A stretch of DNA of 64,000 bases from Tamarix chinensis (GCA_030549775.1 CM060178.1:68190896-68254895), one strand, 5' to 3'. Shown: positions 35,590 to 49,319, counted from the stretch's first letter. Notes: generated by a model from the sequence alone, not told the origin. Numbers and translations are program-made.

Positions 35590-36830
35590 AATACCCAACC
35601 CACTTATTTTTCCTTTTTCCTTTTCTTTCTTCCTTTTTCTTTCTTTTTCTTTCTTCTGTTTTCTTTTTCTTTTTCTCCATCTTGATGTGGGCCAGCCAGT
35701 AGCCTAGTTCCCCCTCCCTCCTTCCTTTCTTCTTCGACGTAGCCCAACCCGTGCGGCCCAGCTTTTCTTCTTTTCTTCCTCCTTCAGCGCAACCAAATGC
35801 TGCATTTGGTTTATTTCTTTTCTTCCACCCAATCGGCCAGCTCCCCACCTTTTCTTTTCTTTCTTTCTTTTTTGAACCGCCCAGTCTAGCCTTTTCTTTC
35901 TTCTTCCTCCTTCCCCTCATCGTCGACAACTAGCCATTACCATCGACCTGCAACTCCTAAAATCTCGCTACCGGTCATGCCGTTTGACTGGCTATTTCTC
36001 CCTTATTTTCCACGTCGTTCTATCGACCATATTGACCCAACCAACTTTTCCTCTCTTTTTGTGCTCTATCCTCTCTTTTCTGTGCCACATCCCTACCTCG
36101 ACCCAGCTTTTTACCAGCTAAATGACGCCGCGGGTGAACCCTAACCCTACTTTCCTAATCCCTCATTGTCCCACAGACCTTAAACTCTCATTTAAACCCT
36201 ATAAATACCCCATCCCCAGCTTAGGATCAAACTTTTATTCAAAACCCAAACCTTCTCCCCTCGTGCACCGTTGCCATTTCAAGTGCTATTTTCTCCACCG
36301 TCGGCTAATGTCGCCACCCACTCTACCTACCTAAACCTTCCCTACACTGCCCTCTATCTAACTAAACCTCCCTTCTCCCTCGATTCTCCCTACACACTGG
36401 CTGTGTGAAGTAGCCCCCTCGACCAACCCATTTTATGTCTCTACAACCCTTTGCGCCGCTGTCTGCCACCTCTTCTGCCCTGTTGTTGCTCCTTTCACCT
36501 TCCAATCTATTCTGCATACCACCCTCTACCTTCCCCTACCTCTCTTTTCCTCTTTCTCCCTCTCCTCCTCTCTTTCTTTTCTTCTCCTCCATTCGGCCAC
36601 CACCGCCACCGCCGTGTGCTGCCACCAATGGCTACACCGCCACCCTCATTCAACTCCTCTCCCTCTAGGCAATCTTAAACACCCCAACCCTCACCTTCAT
36701 TCTACCTCTCCTTTTCCCAGCATTCAACTTTTCCCCTTTCCTTCTCTTTTTTCGACCACCGCCACCACCACCGTGCACCACCGCCAGTGCCGCCCTTCAC
36801 CACCAGCCTAAGGTTGAACCCTAAACCCTC
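35590..36830 (+). repeat. Pyrimidine-rich tract inside the nested LTR
   Basis: About 1.2 kb with a strong C/T bias on the plus strand (CTTTTTCTTT and CCACCGCCACC runs). It holds several overlapping short frames (35751, 36122, 36435, 36614) rich in Pro, Ser, Leu and Phe, which follow from the low purine content. The same kind of tract occupies the same place at 56510-57750, and in inverse form at 40720-42090 and 50760-51940. Confidence 0.8.
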
Positions 36831-36892
36831 TCAATCCTTTTTCGCTATTTATTCAAGCCTTAATTTATTTTATTTCATTTATTTGAATATAA

Positions 36893-37014
36893 ATACTATT
36901 ATTATTATTATTATTATTATTATTTCTATTATTAATATGTATTATTGTTATTATTATTAATGTTATTATTATTATTTATATTGAGGGCCGAAGCCCTATT
37001 ATATTTTTAATTCA

Positions 37015-37052
<38 letters not shown>

Positions 37053-37111
37053 CTTTATTATGAATATTAATATGTTATTATTATTATTATTATTATTTTA
37101 CTATTTCAAAA

Positions 37112-37146
<35 letters not shown>

Positions 37147-37640
37147 CATTATTAATATTACAACTACTTTACTATTAGTTTTGCTATTATTATTATTATT
37201 ATTATTATTGTTATGCGATTAATATTAATATTATTAGTATCATTATTATTATTATTATTATTATATTTTCAATGTTAATATTATTATTCTATATAGGGCT
37301 GAAACCCTATTGTGCCTATTTTGAATTATAGTAGTAGTATTATAGATATCAAGTCTTATTATTATTAATATTTTATCAATATCATTTATTATTCTTATTA
37401 GTGTTATTATTATTATTATTATTTAATAAGTTTATTATTATTCAATGTAGGGTAGAAACCCTACTTCATTTTATCTTCAAATATTATCCTTACTACTATT
37501 ACCATTATGATTATTATCATTTTTGCAATACTATTATGGTTTTATCATTATTATTATTATTACTATTTCATTATTATTATTATTACTAAATTTTATTATT
37601 AAAGTCACTATAATTATTATTAGGATAAAGTTTTCAAACC
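36893..37640. repeat. Cluster of (ATT)n arrays
   Basis: At least six ATT arrays separated by short unique blocks, three of which carry a recurring GGGCnGAAnCCCTA or GTAGAAACCCTA word (near 36984, 37298 and 37449). The unit is therefore a larger repeat made of an ATT array plus a GAAACCCTA block. Confidence 0.9.
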
Positions 37641-38109
37641 CTTATATTATCAATTTTTATAATATTACTACTATTTCTTATACCTTTAGTAAAGTTAGAA
37701 ATTAGTTAATGTTATTTTTATTAATATGTTATTATTTTATCAAACCCCTAAGAAGGCGTAGGAGCGTGCTCCCACACTGGTATCATTTTAGGTAAGGGTG
37801 TTACTAAGGCCTTTTATGTGTTAATGTACATTGAATGCCTTGTATGTTATGCATCCTATGTTATTATTGTAATTATTTCGTATATAGTATGACATGGAGT
37901 TCAAGCATGTTCTTGTGTTGATTACATGGCATGTGTATTATGTATATGTGATGATATGTGTTGTGACCCTGTAAGATATGCATGTGAGGATGTTGATGTA
38001 GTTTGCATGGGAGAAAGGATGAAAAAGGAGAATAAGGGAAATAAGTTGACCAAGGGATGTGAGTTGACCTAAGTATTTTAATGATCCATGAGGGGAAGTG
38101 TAAAATGAG

Positions 38110-38660
38110 TAATTTATGGTTTGTATGGGAGAATCTAATTTATGATGTTGTATGGGAGAATCTAAATTATGGTTTTATATGGGAGAATCTAATTTATAGT
38201 TTTGTATGGGAGAATCTAATTTATCGTTTTGTATGGGAGGATCTAATATAGGGTTCTATATAGATGAACCTCTGGTTTTATATGGTTGGAATTTAGGGTT
38301 TGGTATGGATGAATCTTTGGTTTATATGGTCAGAATTTAGGGTTTGGTATGGATGAATCTTTGGGTTTTATATGGTTTGAATCTAGGGTTTGGTATGGAT
38401 GAATCTTTTATTTTATATGGTTTGAATTTAGGTTTTGGTAAGAATGAATCTTTGGTTTGGTGTGGATTGAATTTAGGGTTTGGTATAGATGAATCTTTAG
38501 GTTTTATATGGTATAAATCTAGGGTTTTGTATGGATGAATCTTTGGTTTTGTGTGGATTGAATTTAGGGTTTTATATGACGGAATCTTGGGTCTTGCATG
38601 AAAGAATTTAGGGTTTCGTATGGATGGACTTAGGGTTATGCATGAACAATTTGGAAGGTT
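38110..38660. repeat. 27-bp and ~45-bp tandem repeats
   Basis: TATGGGAGAATCTAATTTAT units start at about 38124, 38151, 38178 and 38205 (27-bp period). They then pass into TATGGATGAATCTTTGG units spaced 44-46 bp (38304, 38348, 38394). The 64-aa frame at 38344-38538 is the repeat translated. Confidence 0.9.
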
Positions 38661-39249
38661 TCATGGGATGTATAAAGTCTGCATGGGAGTGAAATTTACG
38701 TATGTGAAGATAAATTGGGATGTGAGGAAGGTAATGTAAGTGTTGTTTGGGTGTTTGAACACTTTGGATGAAAAATAGTACGTGAAGAATTATAAGGGTG
38801 CGTAGGAGACCGAGCTAGGGTTTGTGTGGACAATTAAGATTTGGTGTGGTTGCTTAGGCTTGTTGTGGTATCATGTGTATTTGGTGATAAAAGTGTAATT
38901 ATAAGGATGGTATTTATGAGTTGTGGTGTGTGGAGTGTTAAAATGATTTGGGATGTGTGAGATGGTGAGGTGTGAGGTTTAGATGGGGTGGAGTAGAGAT
39001 GGGCCACTGAGGCCTAAATTAGGGTTTGAGATAAAACCCTAGAGTGAGATGTGGAGTGGACTTGGAGGTGTGTAGTAGTGGGACTTGACCCACATATTTT
39101 GGTGTTGGAGTATAGAGGAGAGGTTGTTGGACAAATTAGAAGGTGCATGGTCCATGATATGATACGTATTAGTTGGAGGATAAATGTAAAGGGAGTGATT
39201 CATGCATGTTTAGGGTGAAAGCTTTTGAATAAGATACTTAAGACACTAA

Positions 39250-39650
39250 TCATTTAAAGTCGAAGATTATTGAGTCGGGTCTAGACCGATCTACTAGTAA
39301 GAAATAGTGGTGTGGACTATTGTCCCGCAAGTGACCGATCCACCGGTGAAAATAGTGGTGTGGACCATTGTCCCGCAAGTGACCGGCCCACTGGCAATAA
39401 TAGTGGGGTGACCTTGAGCTCAATAAACATAAACCAGAGTTTGCTAAGGTACTTAAAAGATACTAATTACTTACAGTGGAACACCATGTGAGTAGGAACT
39501 AAACTAATCCACCGGTCAGAAATAGTGGTGTGGACTATTATCCCGCAAGTGACCAGTCTATCGGTAAAAAACAGTAGTGTAGACTATTAAACTACAAGTG
39601 ACCGGCCCCACTGGCTAAAATAGTGGGGTATTCCTGTACTTATATGGATT
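39250..39650. repeat. GTGACCGG/AATAGTGG repeat block
   Basis: Repeated AATAGTGG, TGTCCCGCAAGTGACC and CCACCGGT words at irregular 38-48 bp spacing, in two larger repeats separated by about 180 bp. It is the inverse-orientation counterpart of the 60-bp repeats at 32880 and 48000. Confidence 0.85.
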
Positions 39651-40719
39651 TGATAAAAGGCATGGTGTATATCGACTTCCGATAAAAGATTAATTAATTA
39701 ATTAATCTCGACTATAAATGGGCCTTTATGTATATACCCGAATGATTGTTCGTTATTATGTATCATGATGGATTATGCTCTTTTATTTCTTTTGGATTAT
39801 TTATGTAATGTTATGTGTTGGCCTTAGTGCTCAGTTACCTTACTCAATACGTAGCGTACTGATCACCCTTTTCATGGGTGCTGCTCATTCCCACGAGTAG
39901 TAGGCCCTTCTGACTTTTTACAGGTGGGCGAGACATCAGTCAGAGCTGAGTGTTGAGCTTGTGGTTGGCTCAAGTTCTGGGAGTGGCGTGGCCATATTCA
40001 TTCTTTATGTGATCTATGTCCGTTTGTTATTTCATTTGTATCGAATTTATCCTTTTTGATTTATTACCTTGCATTGAGTATTTCAAATAAACCTTTTAAT
40101 GATTGTAAGATTATTCCCTCCGAGAAATTTTGATTTCACACTCTGATTTCTATCTTATTATTGATTATAAACTTTTATGTTATGATCTTTTTAATGCATT
40201 TTATGAACTCTTGGTTTAAGTGTGAAAATAATCTTTTTACCCTTAGCACTTGGTACTGGAACAGTCGGAGTGAATCGGTTTGGTACTAAATGTAGTGGTA
40301 ACATCCCCAGAATTCATGAGTTTTTAATTTTAAATTCTTCTGCTTAAAAAAAAAATTAAATTTTGGGGGTGTTACATTAACATCACATAATATGCACACT
40401 AACATATTTCAAAACCCTAAAGTACTAGCATACGTATATCCACACATTTTAGTAGGATATAATGGTTGCCTTATTTTCAGCAATAATTAAATTTTACTAG
40501 TACCCCAGTTAAAAAGTTTGAGCTTTGATTAGTGGAAATTTGTATGTAGAAATAATATCAAAAGTAACATACTAGTAGTAGAAAATTAAGAGAATAGATT
40601 TTTATCAAAAAATCTTATTAACTACACATTAATACTAACTATGTTTTACCTCAAAACTTGGTTATCAAACTTATAAGCTACAACAAAACTCGCATTGCAT
40701 GGTAGTGTGAGCTACATGC

Positions 40720-42090
40720 ACAAAAAGAAAGGGGGAAATAGGAGAAATGGACGTGCTTGGATGAAAGGGGGAGATGTTTTGGGTGAGGGATTTGAGGGAG
40801 TGGTGGAGGGAAGTTTGGGTAGTGGTTAGGGCTAGGAAGGGTGGCAAGGTGTAGGTGGTGGTCGAGGGTCTGAGATTGGCGTCTCAAGGTGGCAGAGATG
40901 GTGATGGCAAGGCTAGAAATGAGGTGCGAAGGAAGGGGAAGAAGAAGAAGAAGGAAGGGAAAAGAAGAGAAGAAGGGAGGGTGTTGTAGGGGAGATCTTG
41001 GCAGGCTGAGGTAGGGAGGTGGTAGAGGAGGTGTTAGGGGATTGAGGGGTGGCATCAACGACAGTGGAAGAGGGGAGATGGCAGCATAGGTTGTGGTGCA
41101 GGATGGAGATCGAGAAGAAGAAGAAAAGAAAAGGGAAGATAAAGGTGGGCTATAGCGGCTAGTGTCAACTGTTGGGTGGTGTAGGGAGGAATAGGGAAGG
41201 TAGGAAGTTGGTGTGGTGGTTGGTTGGGTCGCGAAGATGGTGGTTGAGGGTGGAGAAGCAAAAATAGGGGAGCAGAGGAGAAGAAGGAAAGAAAGGAGAA
41301 GAGAGGCTCTACAGGGGGAAAGAAGGGAGCTCGAAGAGGGTAAAAAATGGGCAGAGAAGAAGGAAATAAGGAGAAGAAAAGGAAGAGGGCAAGGAGGGAA
41401 AGCATGTTCGAGTTAGGTGGGGGTGCAGACTCTGGTCAAGGAATGTAGGGTAGTAGGATGGAGAAGAAGAAAAGGGGGAAAGGGATGGAACGTGAAAGGG
41501 CTATGCAGGGGTTTGTTTGGCTCAAAATGGAAAGGAAAGGGATGGGAGAGGGAGGGAGAGGGTAGGGCTACAATGGCAAGGCCAGGGGGAAGAGTTGTAG
41601 GGGAGTAGGTATAGGAATAGGGGCATAACATGCAGGGGAGAGGAAGAGAAGGAAGAAGAAGAAGAAGAAGAAGAAGAAGAAGAAGAAGAAGAAGAAAGAA
41701 GAAGAGAAGAAGAAGAAGAAGAAGAAGAAGAAGAAGAAGAAGAAGAAGAAGAAGAAGAAGAAGAAGAAGAAGAATAAGAAGAAGAAGAGGGGGGAGCTAA
41801 GCAGGCTGGTTAGGCAAGGGAGAAAGAAGAAAGGGTCGGCCCGCGTGCATGGGAGAAGGAGAAAAGAAAAAGAGGGGTTGGGTTGGCCTAACCAGGGAAG
41901 AAGAAGGGAGAAAAGGAAGGAAGGAGGGGGGCTGGATGGGCGAAAGGGGGAAGAAGAAGGCCAAGGGCCTAGCGGGGGAAAATAAGAAAGAAAAAAAGCC
42001 AGGCAGCCCATGGAAGGAAGCAAAAGGAGGAAAAGGAAAAAGGAAGGAAAAACAGAGAAAGAAAAAGGAAAAGGGAAAAGAAAAATAAAA
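40720..42090 (+). repeat. Purine-rich tract of the outer LTR
   Basis: About 1.4 kb of G/A-biased sequence on the plus strand, the inverse of the pyrimidine tract in the oppositely oriented LTRs. Minus-strand frames of 116-151 codons (41055-41405, 41568-42023) are Pro/Leu/Ser/Phe low-complexity strings with no domain, so I treat the tract as non-coding. Confidence 0.8.
41651..41788. repeat. (GAA)n/(TTC)n array
   Basis: About 130 bp of GAA triplets with two or three interruptions (near 41695, 41705 and 41774). Homopurine mirror repeats of this length can form triplex DNA. Confidence 0.95.
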
Positions 42091-42390
42091 TAATTTTTGG
42101 AATGTAGAGTTAGAAATTATTTAGTCGGGAAAATTATTTTAATAAATAATTAATTTAAAATTTAAGGTATTAATTTAAGAGGATAATTTTAGTAAAATAT
42201 GATTTAAAATTTATTTAAATAAAAATAGTATGATAAAATATTAAAATATTTATTTTAATTTATCAAATAATCATATCCATTTTTTATAAATCAAAAGTCC
42301 ACTAATAATTACATTAATACTTTAAAATGAAATTATTCCAAATAAGGATTAATCATTAAATTGTAGGTTTTATAATTTTGGGGTATTACA

Positions 42391-43773
42391 ATAACTTGTT
42401 AATGCTAGGAATATTTTTTATTGTTTATTTGATCATTGACGAGTATAATTTTTTAAAATGCAACATTTTCATACATTAATTAGTGTAACATATACTCTTT
42501 AATTTTATGTTTTATATGATTTTTATTTTTCCTTATACTCTCTTAAAATATAGTGAAGAATGTCTCAAATATTTGGAATCTTTTATTAAGATAATAAAAA
42601 AAAAATTGTCCCTTAAATATTCAAATGAAAACTCAATTATAAAAGTACAAAGTATATTTCATAATCATAGCACAATTGTTTTGCTTGTAAATAAAGTGCC
42701 AAAAGTTCCTTGAAATTCCAACGATATATTTTATTTTAAAAAAACTATATTAAAGTCCAAACTTTTACTTTTTGTAATACTTTTACCACTATGTTTTAGC
42801 ATATAATGTATTGGTTTTATATATCAATATTTGAGACAAAAAAGATCATAGCACCTCATTGTTTTTATTGCATATAACCATTTTACCTTGAGTTCTTTTT
42901 TATTAGATTTATGCATGTGTAAATGAATAAATAAAGAAGTAGAAAGAAAATCAAGAGAAAAAAGCACAAAAGAAGAAAGGAGCTAAGAAGGTATGGGAGA
43001 ACCTGAGATAAAAGATAAAAGGACTAGTTGAAGACAAGGTCATCACATGAAATTTCTTACAAGGATTGTGGAAGATAATGCACATTAGAAGAAAAAAACA
43101 TTGACCCAATGTTTATTCATTACTAAAAATCCTAAAAGATAAGGCTTCCATTAATAATACAGGGGGTATGTATTATGAAACACATATCTTTTTTTTTTGT
43201 AACCACTCATGCAGGCTTTTTTTTTCTTTTAATTTTCTAACTCAAATTTTGAATAAACTACTTCATTCTCAAAATGTTAGAGAAAAAAAAACATTTTCTC
43301 TATTTAGTTATTGGTGTCTTACATTCAAAAACTTTATTTTCTATTATGATCGAGTACAAGATTTAAGAATTGTGAATCAATACCGATAAGTTGTTCTCAA
43401 CTACTACTTATATTTGTGTTTTTGGTTTATATTGAATGCAAGTATATATTTTTTTCTCTTATTTAATTATTCTCTTTATTATAATTTTGGTTGATCAACC
43501 CTTTTTCTCATAATTACTATTAATCATTGTGAATTATTATGTTATCATTGCATGATGAATATGTTCAAGTAGATTTTTGTATGGGGTAGGAGGAATTTAA
43601 TCATGAACCAAGATTATTATGTCAATTGAAACTTCAATTGTAAGTTTTAAGTGTATTTAATTGGATTAATAATTATAATTAACTGATTGTTGATCAAAGA
43701 TTTAAAATTTGAATTAAATAGATTGATCACCTAATATCTAAATTAATACTATGATAATAAAATTAATATGTAA
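42391..43773. repeat. Duplicated segment C', copy 2
   Basis: Matches 12630-13217 at both ends (CTTGTTAATnCTAnGAATATT, and then from TTTTTTTTTTGTAACCACT onward). About 760 bp in the middle (42420-43175) has no counterpart in copy 1: either inserted here or deleted there. No gene is seen; the frames at 42507 and 43168 are short and lack family resemblance. Confidence 0.75.
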
Positions 43774-46700
43774 TGGTAAAACTTCATTTTTAAATACTTC
43801 TAATTATGTGTAATTAATTAAATAATTTATTTTAGACAGTTTGTGGCTTCATGGTTTTTGAGTGATTCAGTAGTAATTACAATTTTACGCTAAACATAAT
43901 TCTCTTATAAAATAGTATTCATATATGTGAGCCTTTGAGTTAAATCTTAAAAAAATATTCTCTTAAAACTTTATTTGGGTCATAAGTGGGTTTAAATGTA
44001 AATTTAAAATTTTTAGTTTAATTGTATTTGTATTTGTCATTCCTATTGATTTTACACCCAAAATATATGATTAAGGCATGCTAGATAAAAATAATATCAA
44101 TTGTGTGTTAAAAATTTTGGAAATTTAGATTTAGGTTTGAAATGTATAAATAGGAGGACATGGAAATTTTTATGATTTTTGGAACAATTTTGGTATTTAT
44201 TTTTGTAATTACCTCGTATGCTTGTTAATTCACCGTCAGATCAATATTTTATATATCAAAACCTATATTAAATTAATTAAAATTTACATGTGAGTTTAAA
44301 ATATTATTCTAAGTATTTCCATAGATATTTGTAATTTTATGAGCTCACTTTTTGTATTGTTTTTAATTGCATCCTCGTTAATGATCTCTCCACCATTAAA
44401 ATAATCTATTAATCCTAAAATTACTATTCATGCATGAAATTCCTTCTATACACTTCCATGATCAAATTTAGTATTAATTTAACCATTTTAATTATTCATT
44501 CAACCAAAATTTAAGCTAAAATTAATTCCATACACTTTCTAACTATGTTAGTTATGTCATTTTTTATTTTCTTACATGCAACCAGCTTCACTTACATTCC
44601 CCATGCTTAAATTTGAACTTGGACCTACACCATCACTTCCCCTATCGCTTATTTGAGTGCTCGGTTTTCATAAATTTATTCAACCTAAATACACTACACC
44701 ACACTATACTTTGCCATTCAACTGTTGAACAAGCTACCTCTTCCCCTCATATGGCTGAATATTTTGGTTTCTCCATCCCCTATTAATACTCCATTTGTCT
44801 TGATTTATTTTCATTTATCCTTTTCTCTCATTTGCTTCTCTTGGTTTCTTCTACCTCTCTCATCATTTTGTTTATTTTTCTAAGTATTCTTGAGCTTTGT
44901 TGAGCCTATAATTGAGACCCACCATCCTCTCGTTTTCCTTATTCTACTATTTTCACTTCTACATTTTCTTATATCTAGCTTTTATTTATTTATAAATAAA
45001 TAAAGAAGGTAAGATTTTTGGTTAAATTGTGACGATGTCATCTTTTGTCTCCATTTTTTTAAGTGATTCTTTTTTTTTCTATTCATGCTTGGAAAGAGGT
45101 AACCCATCTCCTCCTACTAAACAAGTAAAAAATTATGTGATAGAATGTTTGGAGTTTCCTATGATATGCTTAAGCGTAAGTTATTCTTCCTTATAATATC
45201 AAAAAAAGTATGCAGGCACCATGTATTATTACTAATTTCTCTAAGCATATGACCATGTATTTTTTATGCAAGAGCATGTTAAATTTATGTATTATAATGC
45301 ATTTATGATAACATGATAGAATAGGGGTATTGTGGTGAAATAATTATTCATGATTAAGGTTTTTTGTGCTAAATGTGCTTACTTGTATTTTAGGAGAAAA
45401 ATAGTAATTTTTTCAATTCTAAAATTATCTAGAATTGAAATTTTCTATTAACATATGTATTTAAATTAGATTTATTCATATCATGAATTTTACATAATTC
45501 TAATAACATTTGGTATTAAAATGAGAAATTATTGAGTAAATAATATATAAGGGTATTTTAGTCATTTATAACTTATTATGCCTAAAAATATGAATAATAA
45601 GACTAGGATAGCCTTAATTTTTTCCTAGTTTAATATTAGTGTTAACTTTAATTTTTGTTTGGATCATTGACCATATGGTTAACTTAAATAATTGCAATTG
45701 GAATCATTGTGCATTATGTCATATCTTATGATCATCTCATTAAGATAATAACAATTAAATGGATGACCTTGGCATTTGAAAATAGTTGTTTTTTAGGTTT
45801 AGCTATCTTAGAGATGAGGTAGCAGCCCTCGATTTAATTTGGTGGTTTTTTTTATGTCTTACATTTCAAATAAGGCCCTAATCTACTTTATAGGTGATCT
45901 ATGAGTCCTATAAGGGGTATCAATATTTAAGGTCCAGGTGTCTTAAGATGGGAGAATATTGTATTACCTTGTTGCACCAGTATAGCTAGAGTACATGTAT
46001 ATTTATGGGTTACAAGTTAGGAGGATACTATGTTGTTTTAGTGCACTAGTATGATTAGTGTACTTTATATGTATCTAGATTATTATTGTATGCCCTAGCA
46101 TAATTAAAAATGAAAATAATTTTTGTAGAAGGATTTAAATGGACTGTTGTTGTTTATTGGTCCGATAGTTGCCTTTGCGCACTACTTGGTTTTGGCATGT
46201 TAGTTTGATAGTTACACAGGTGCACTATTTGGGTTTGGTATATTGGTTGATAATTTTCTCATTGTTTCTCTTATCATGTAATAAGTAGAATATATGTGGT
46301 TATTGTGAAAGGCCTTAATTATGGTTTGGTAGGACACCCTTAGTATAATTAGATTAATGAAATAGTCGTAATATGATTAAGTTTGATGTGATGAAAATGT
46401 GGCATATGATATGATATGAATTATAGTACGAATGTAGCACTTAGTTATAGTGTGTACTATTTAATATGTTATGCCATGATACTTTATGTTATCTTCTTTG
46501 TAATCCTTGTGATATATGCATGCTTAGTATTAGGTATTAGTTTACTTAGTACCATTAGACTGTTGGGTTTTGTTTTATGATCCCCTACCTTCAATGGATA
46601 ACCCTTACATTGAACGAGTACTTTGAGCATATATCTTGATGGTTTTTTATTGGGGTTGAGAGTTAGGACTATCCAATGTTCATTATAGCATCTTTTGATC

Positions 46701-47999
46701 TAGATATCCCTTAGACTCTTATATCCCACTTTGTATTTATTTCCTTTGTTAATTGTAACTCTTTTGTTTGATCTTTTGTTATTGGAATAGTTTAGCATAT
46801 TAATGAAATATTTCTCTACTTTTTATCAATTATTGTTCTTAATTTAGCCTTAGCAATTAGTGTAATAAAGGTAGAGGAGTGAGACTTATACTAAGTATGG
46901 CATTACCACCCTATGTTTTTAATAGTTTAGCTTCCGCAATCAACTCTTTTTAAAGAAATTTTTAAGTGTTAAAAATTGGGGTGTTACAAGTTGGTATGAA
47001 AGCTTTTTGGTTGTGCCCTTGATAAATGTTTTAATAGGAAAAATAGTTTCATTTGTCTTTAAATTTTTGAAACCCTGATTAGTCTTATGAGGAAGTGTGG
47101 ATTAAGTTTGGTTTGGCTTAATATTAGTTTTTTGCTACTTGTTAGCCTTGATTTGAGTAGTTGTCTATTAAATTTCTAGGGGCTTGGAAAACCCTCCTTC
47201 TAGTATTTTAAACATCTTTGCTTTGATTGCTTGAGCTGTTAATCTTATTGTGTTAAATGTTGAATTGTTCTCTCGGTGGTTGTGTTGTTGTGGCCTTAGA
47301 TTAGGGATTGTTCTTAAGGTTGCAGTGATAGTAATACCCCTAAAATTTACTAATAAAAATTTTTATTTTTAAAAGTTTCATGTAAATGTAAGTACAATAA
47401 ATTTTGGGGCACTACCACCACACCTAGTATTAAATCGGTTTCTTTCACCATTATGATACTAAATGATATGGCTAGAAAACATAATTTAATTAAATTTCAA
47501 AAAATACATCTACAAATTAGAGTAGTGAAATAGTTAGGAAGGTTAACTCACCTTCCAAAGAAAACCCACTAATCCTGGTTACAAAGAAAATGTTAGCAGA
47601 AAAGAAATACAAAGAGTTTCATGAATGACACAAAAAGACTTCCCAGTTCAAAACACAGGTCAGCACCCTAGATAACCCTACGCTCTCAATCCCAAAGATA
47701 AATTCTAAAAGGATCATGTGATCTAACCTGTAAAGGCTACTACCCATTGAATAGGTAAGGACTCGAAAAAGGAATCCCTTTATTACTATGGTATCGAGTA
47801 ACCCTCTATATGAGAATAACATGTAAGGCTCACATACAACACATCAGATGCTACACATCGAACATATAACCATAGAATAGTACGTATATCATATGAAATG
47901 TAATAATCATTTGGATAGCTACATGCATCAGTAGGACATATTAGTTCATTCATAGTTATTTGTATTCAAGCCATTAGTGTCATAATTAGGTATCATTGT

Positions 48000-48470
48000 A
48001 TTTATATCCACATGGTTATGACTGGTGGACCGAAAATATCTACCCCATGGCAGAACATGCTTGGCCATTATTATAATCGGTGGACTAGTAATTATATACT
48101 ACCCTAGGATGAAATGCACCTGAATACTATTATAACCAGTGGACCAATAACTATATACTAACTCTAGGACAAAAGGCACATGATCATTATTATCACCGGT
48201 AGACTAGTAAATATCCTACATTCGATCCCGGCCCACGTGGTATTCCACTGTAAGTAATTAGTGTCTTTTCCATAGATTATTATCATCTAAGGGTTTTACA
48301 TATTGAGATCGGGACCTCCACTATTATAACCAGTAGACTGAGAATATCTACCCTAGGAAAGAACACGCCTGGCCACTATTATAACCGATGGATCAGTAAA
48401 TATATACTACCTTACGATAAAATGTACCTGGCCAATATTATAATTGACGAACCGGTAAATATCCTACATT
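48000..48470. repeat. ~60-bp CnGGTGGAC repeats
   Basis: ATTATAA or its variants at 48070, 48129 and 48189 give a 59-60 bp period. A second block of the same units follows at about 48315-48460. It is related to the repeats at 32880-33030. Confidence 0.85.
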
Positions 48471-49319
48471 TGTGCCCAACTCCAGGATCTTCTACTTTAA
48501 GTGATCTGTATTTTATTCTTGTCTTATATTGTTGGATAACACACACTTAGCCATGCACAACCTAAAGGAAACTCCCAACTTACTACCACTTGACCGACCC
48601 AAACTCTATGAAAACCCTAATCCCTTGACCAAAAACATCCACACCCTCTAATGACTCCTGGAACATGCCAACATTTCTCCACCAACCTAAGAGTGACCCT
48701 AGCAACCTAATAATCATGAGTAGAGGCCTTCTCTCATTTTTCTCCACCTATGATCTCCATCACCCACTAAGGTTATCCTTTTAAACCCTAATCTAGCCTA
48801 TGTAGCCCTTACCTCTCCTCTCCTTACATAACCCACATCTCCCCTCATTCAAGTACCATCACCATATTCAGTCCAACTCCAAACCTCACAACCTAACTCG
48901 TCAACTCACACATATGATAATGACATCCTAGCTATTCACTCCCAAAAACCCTAATATTCCCCCTTCTACTTTCATACCATATTTTCTCACACAACTCTAC
49001 CCTCCATTTAGCTTGACCCACATCCTCCATATAGTACACCCCTCATCACAACTCCGATGTTCAACTAACTTCCTCAACCTTTTCCCACAACACACCTGAT
49101 CCTTAGGGTTGATCCCTCAAAACCCTAGTTTATACCCCTATGCCCCATCCCATCATCCCACGTACCAAAACTCCCTTAAGTACACTTACCACCCAAAAGA
49201 CACTTTTCTCCCCACGGTTAACCTCCAAACAAGATTTACCCATGTAAGTGCACACCCCTCATGCAAAGCTCACACTTGCACCTTCAAATTACCAAGATAT
49301 CTTTATACCACATATCACC

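Larger units (their letters stand above)
35174..40376 (+). mobile_element. Nested solo LTR (5.2 kb), opposite orientation to its host
   Basis: Exact 5-bp target repeat TTAAC (35169-35173 and 40377-40381). The left end TAAAATGCCCCAAAAATTT and right end TTTTGGGGGTGTTACA are related as an inverted pair with left-end decay. The interior order is a pyrimidine-rich tract, ATT arrays, 27-bp and 45-bp repeats, GTGACCGG repeats, and a terminal block AATCGGTTTGGTACTAA that is the inverse of the start of the outer LTR. No polyprotein is present. The 5,203-bp length is long for an LTR. Confidence 0.85.
32141..42390 (-). mobile_element. Solo LTR (about 5.0 kb net) split by a second solo LTR
   Basis: Exact 5-bp target repeat ATAAC (32136-32140 and 42391-42395). 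The ends are TATATCATCTCC and TTGGGGTATTACA, a decayed inverted pair, and joining the flanks restores the copy-1 sequence at about 12630. The outer parts 32141-35173 and 40377-42390 line up with the left and right parts of the LTR at 47329-52231. The middle (35174-40376) is a later insertion in the opposite orientation. No gag or pol domain lies inside. The minus orientation is inferred by comparison with element D, whose LTR is followed by a primer site. Confidence 0.82.

Noticed and set aside
38344..38538. 64-codon frame with regular repeats, as a repeat protein
   Set aside because: It is the translation of a 44-46 bp DNA tandem repeat and stops where the repeat changes phase.
41568..42023. 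151-codon minus-strand frame
   Set aside because: Most of it is poly-Phe and poly-Leu from the (GAA)n array and surrounding purine tract.
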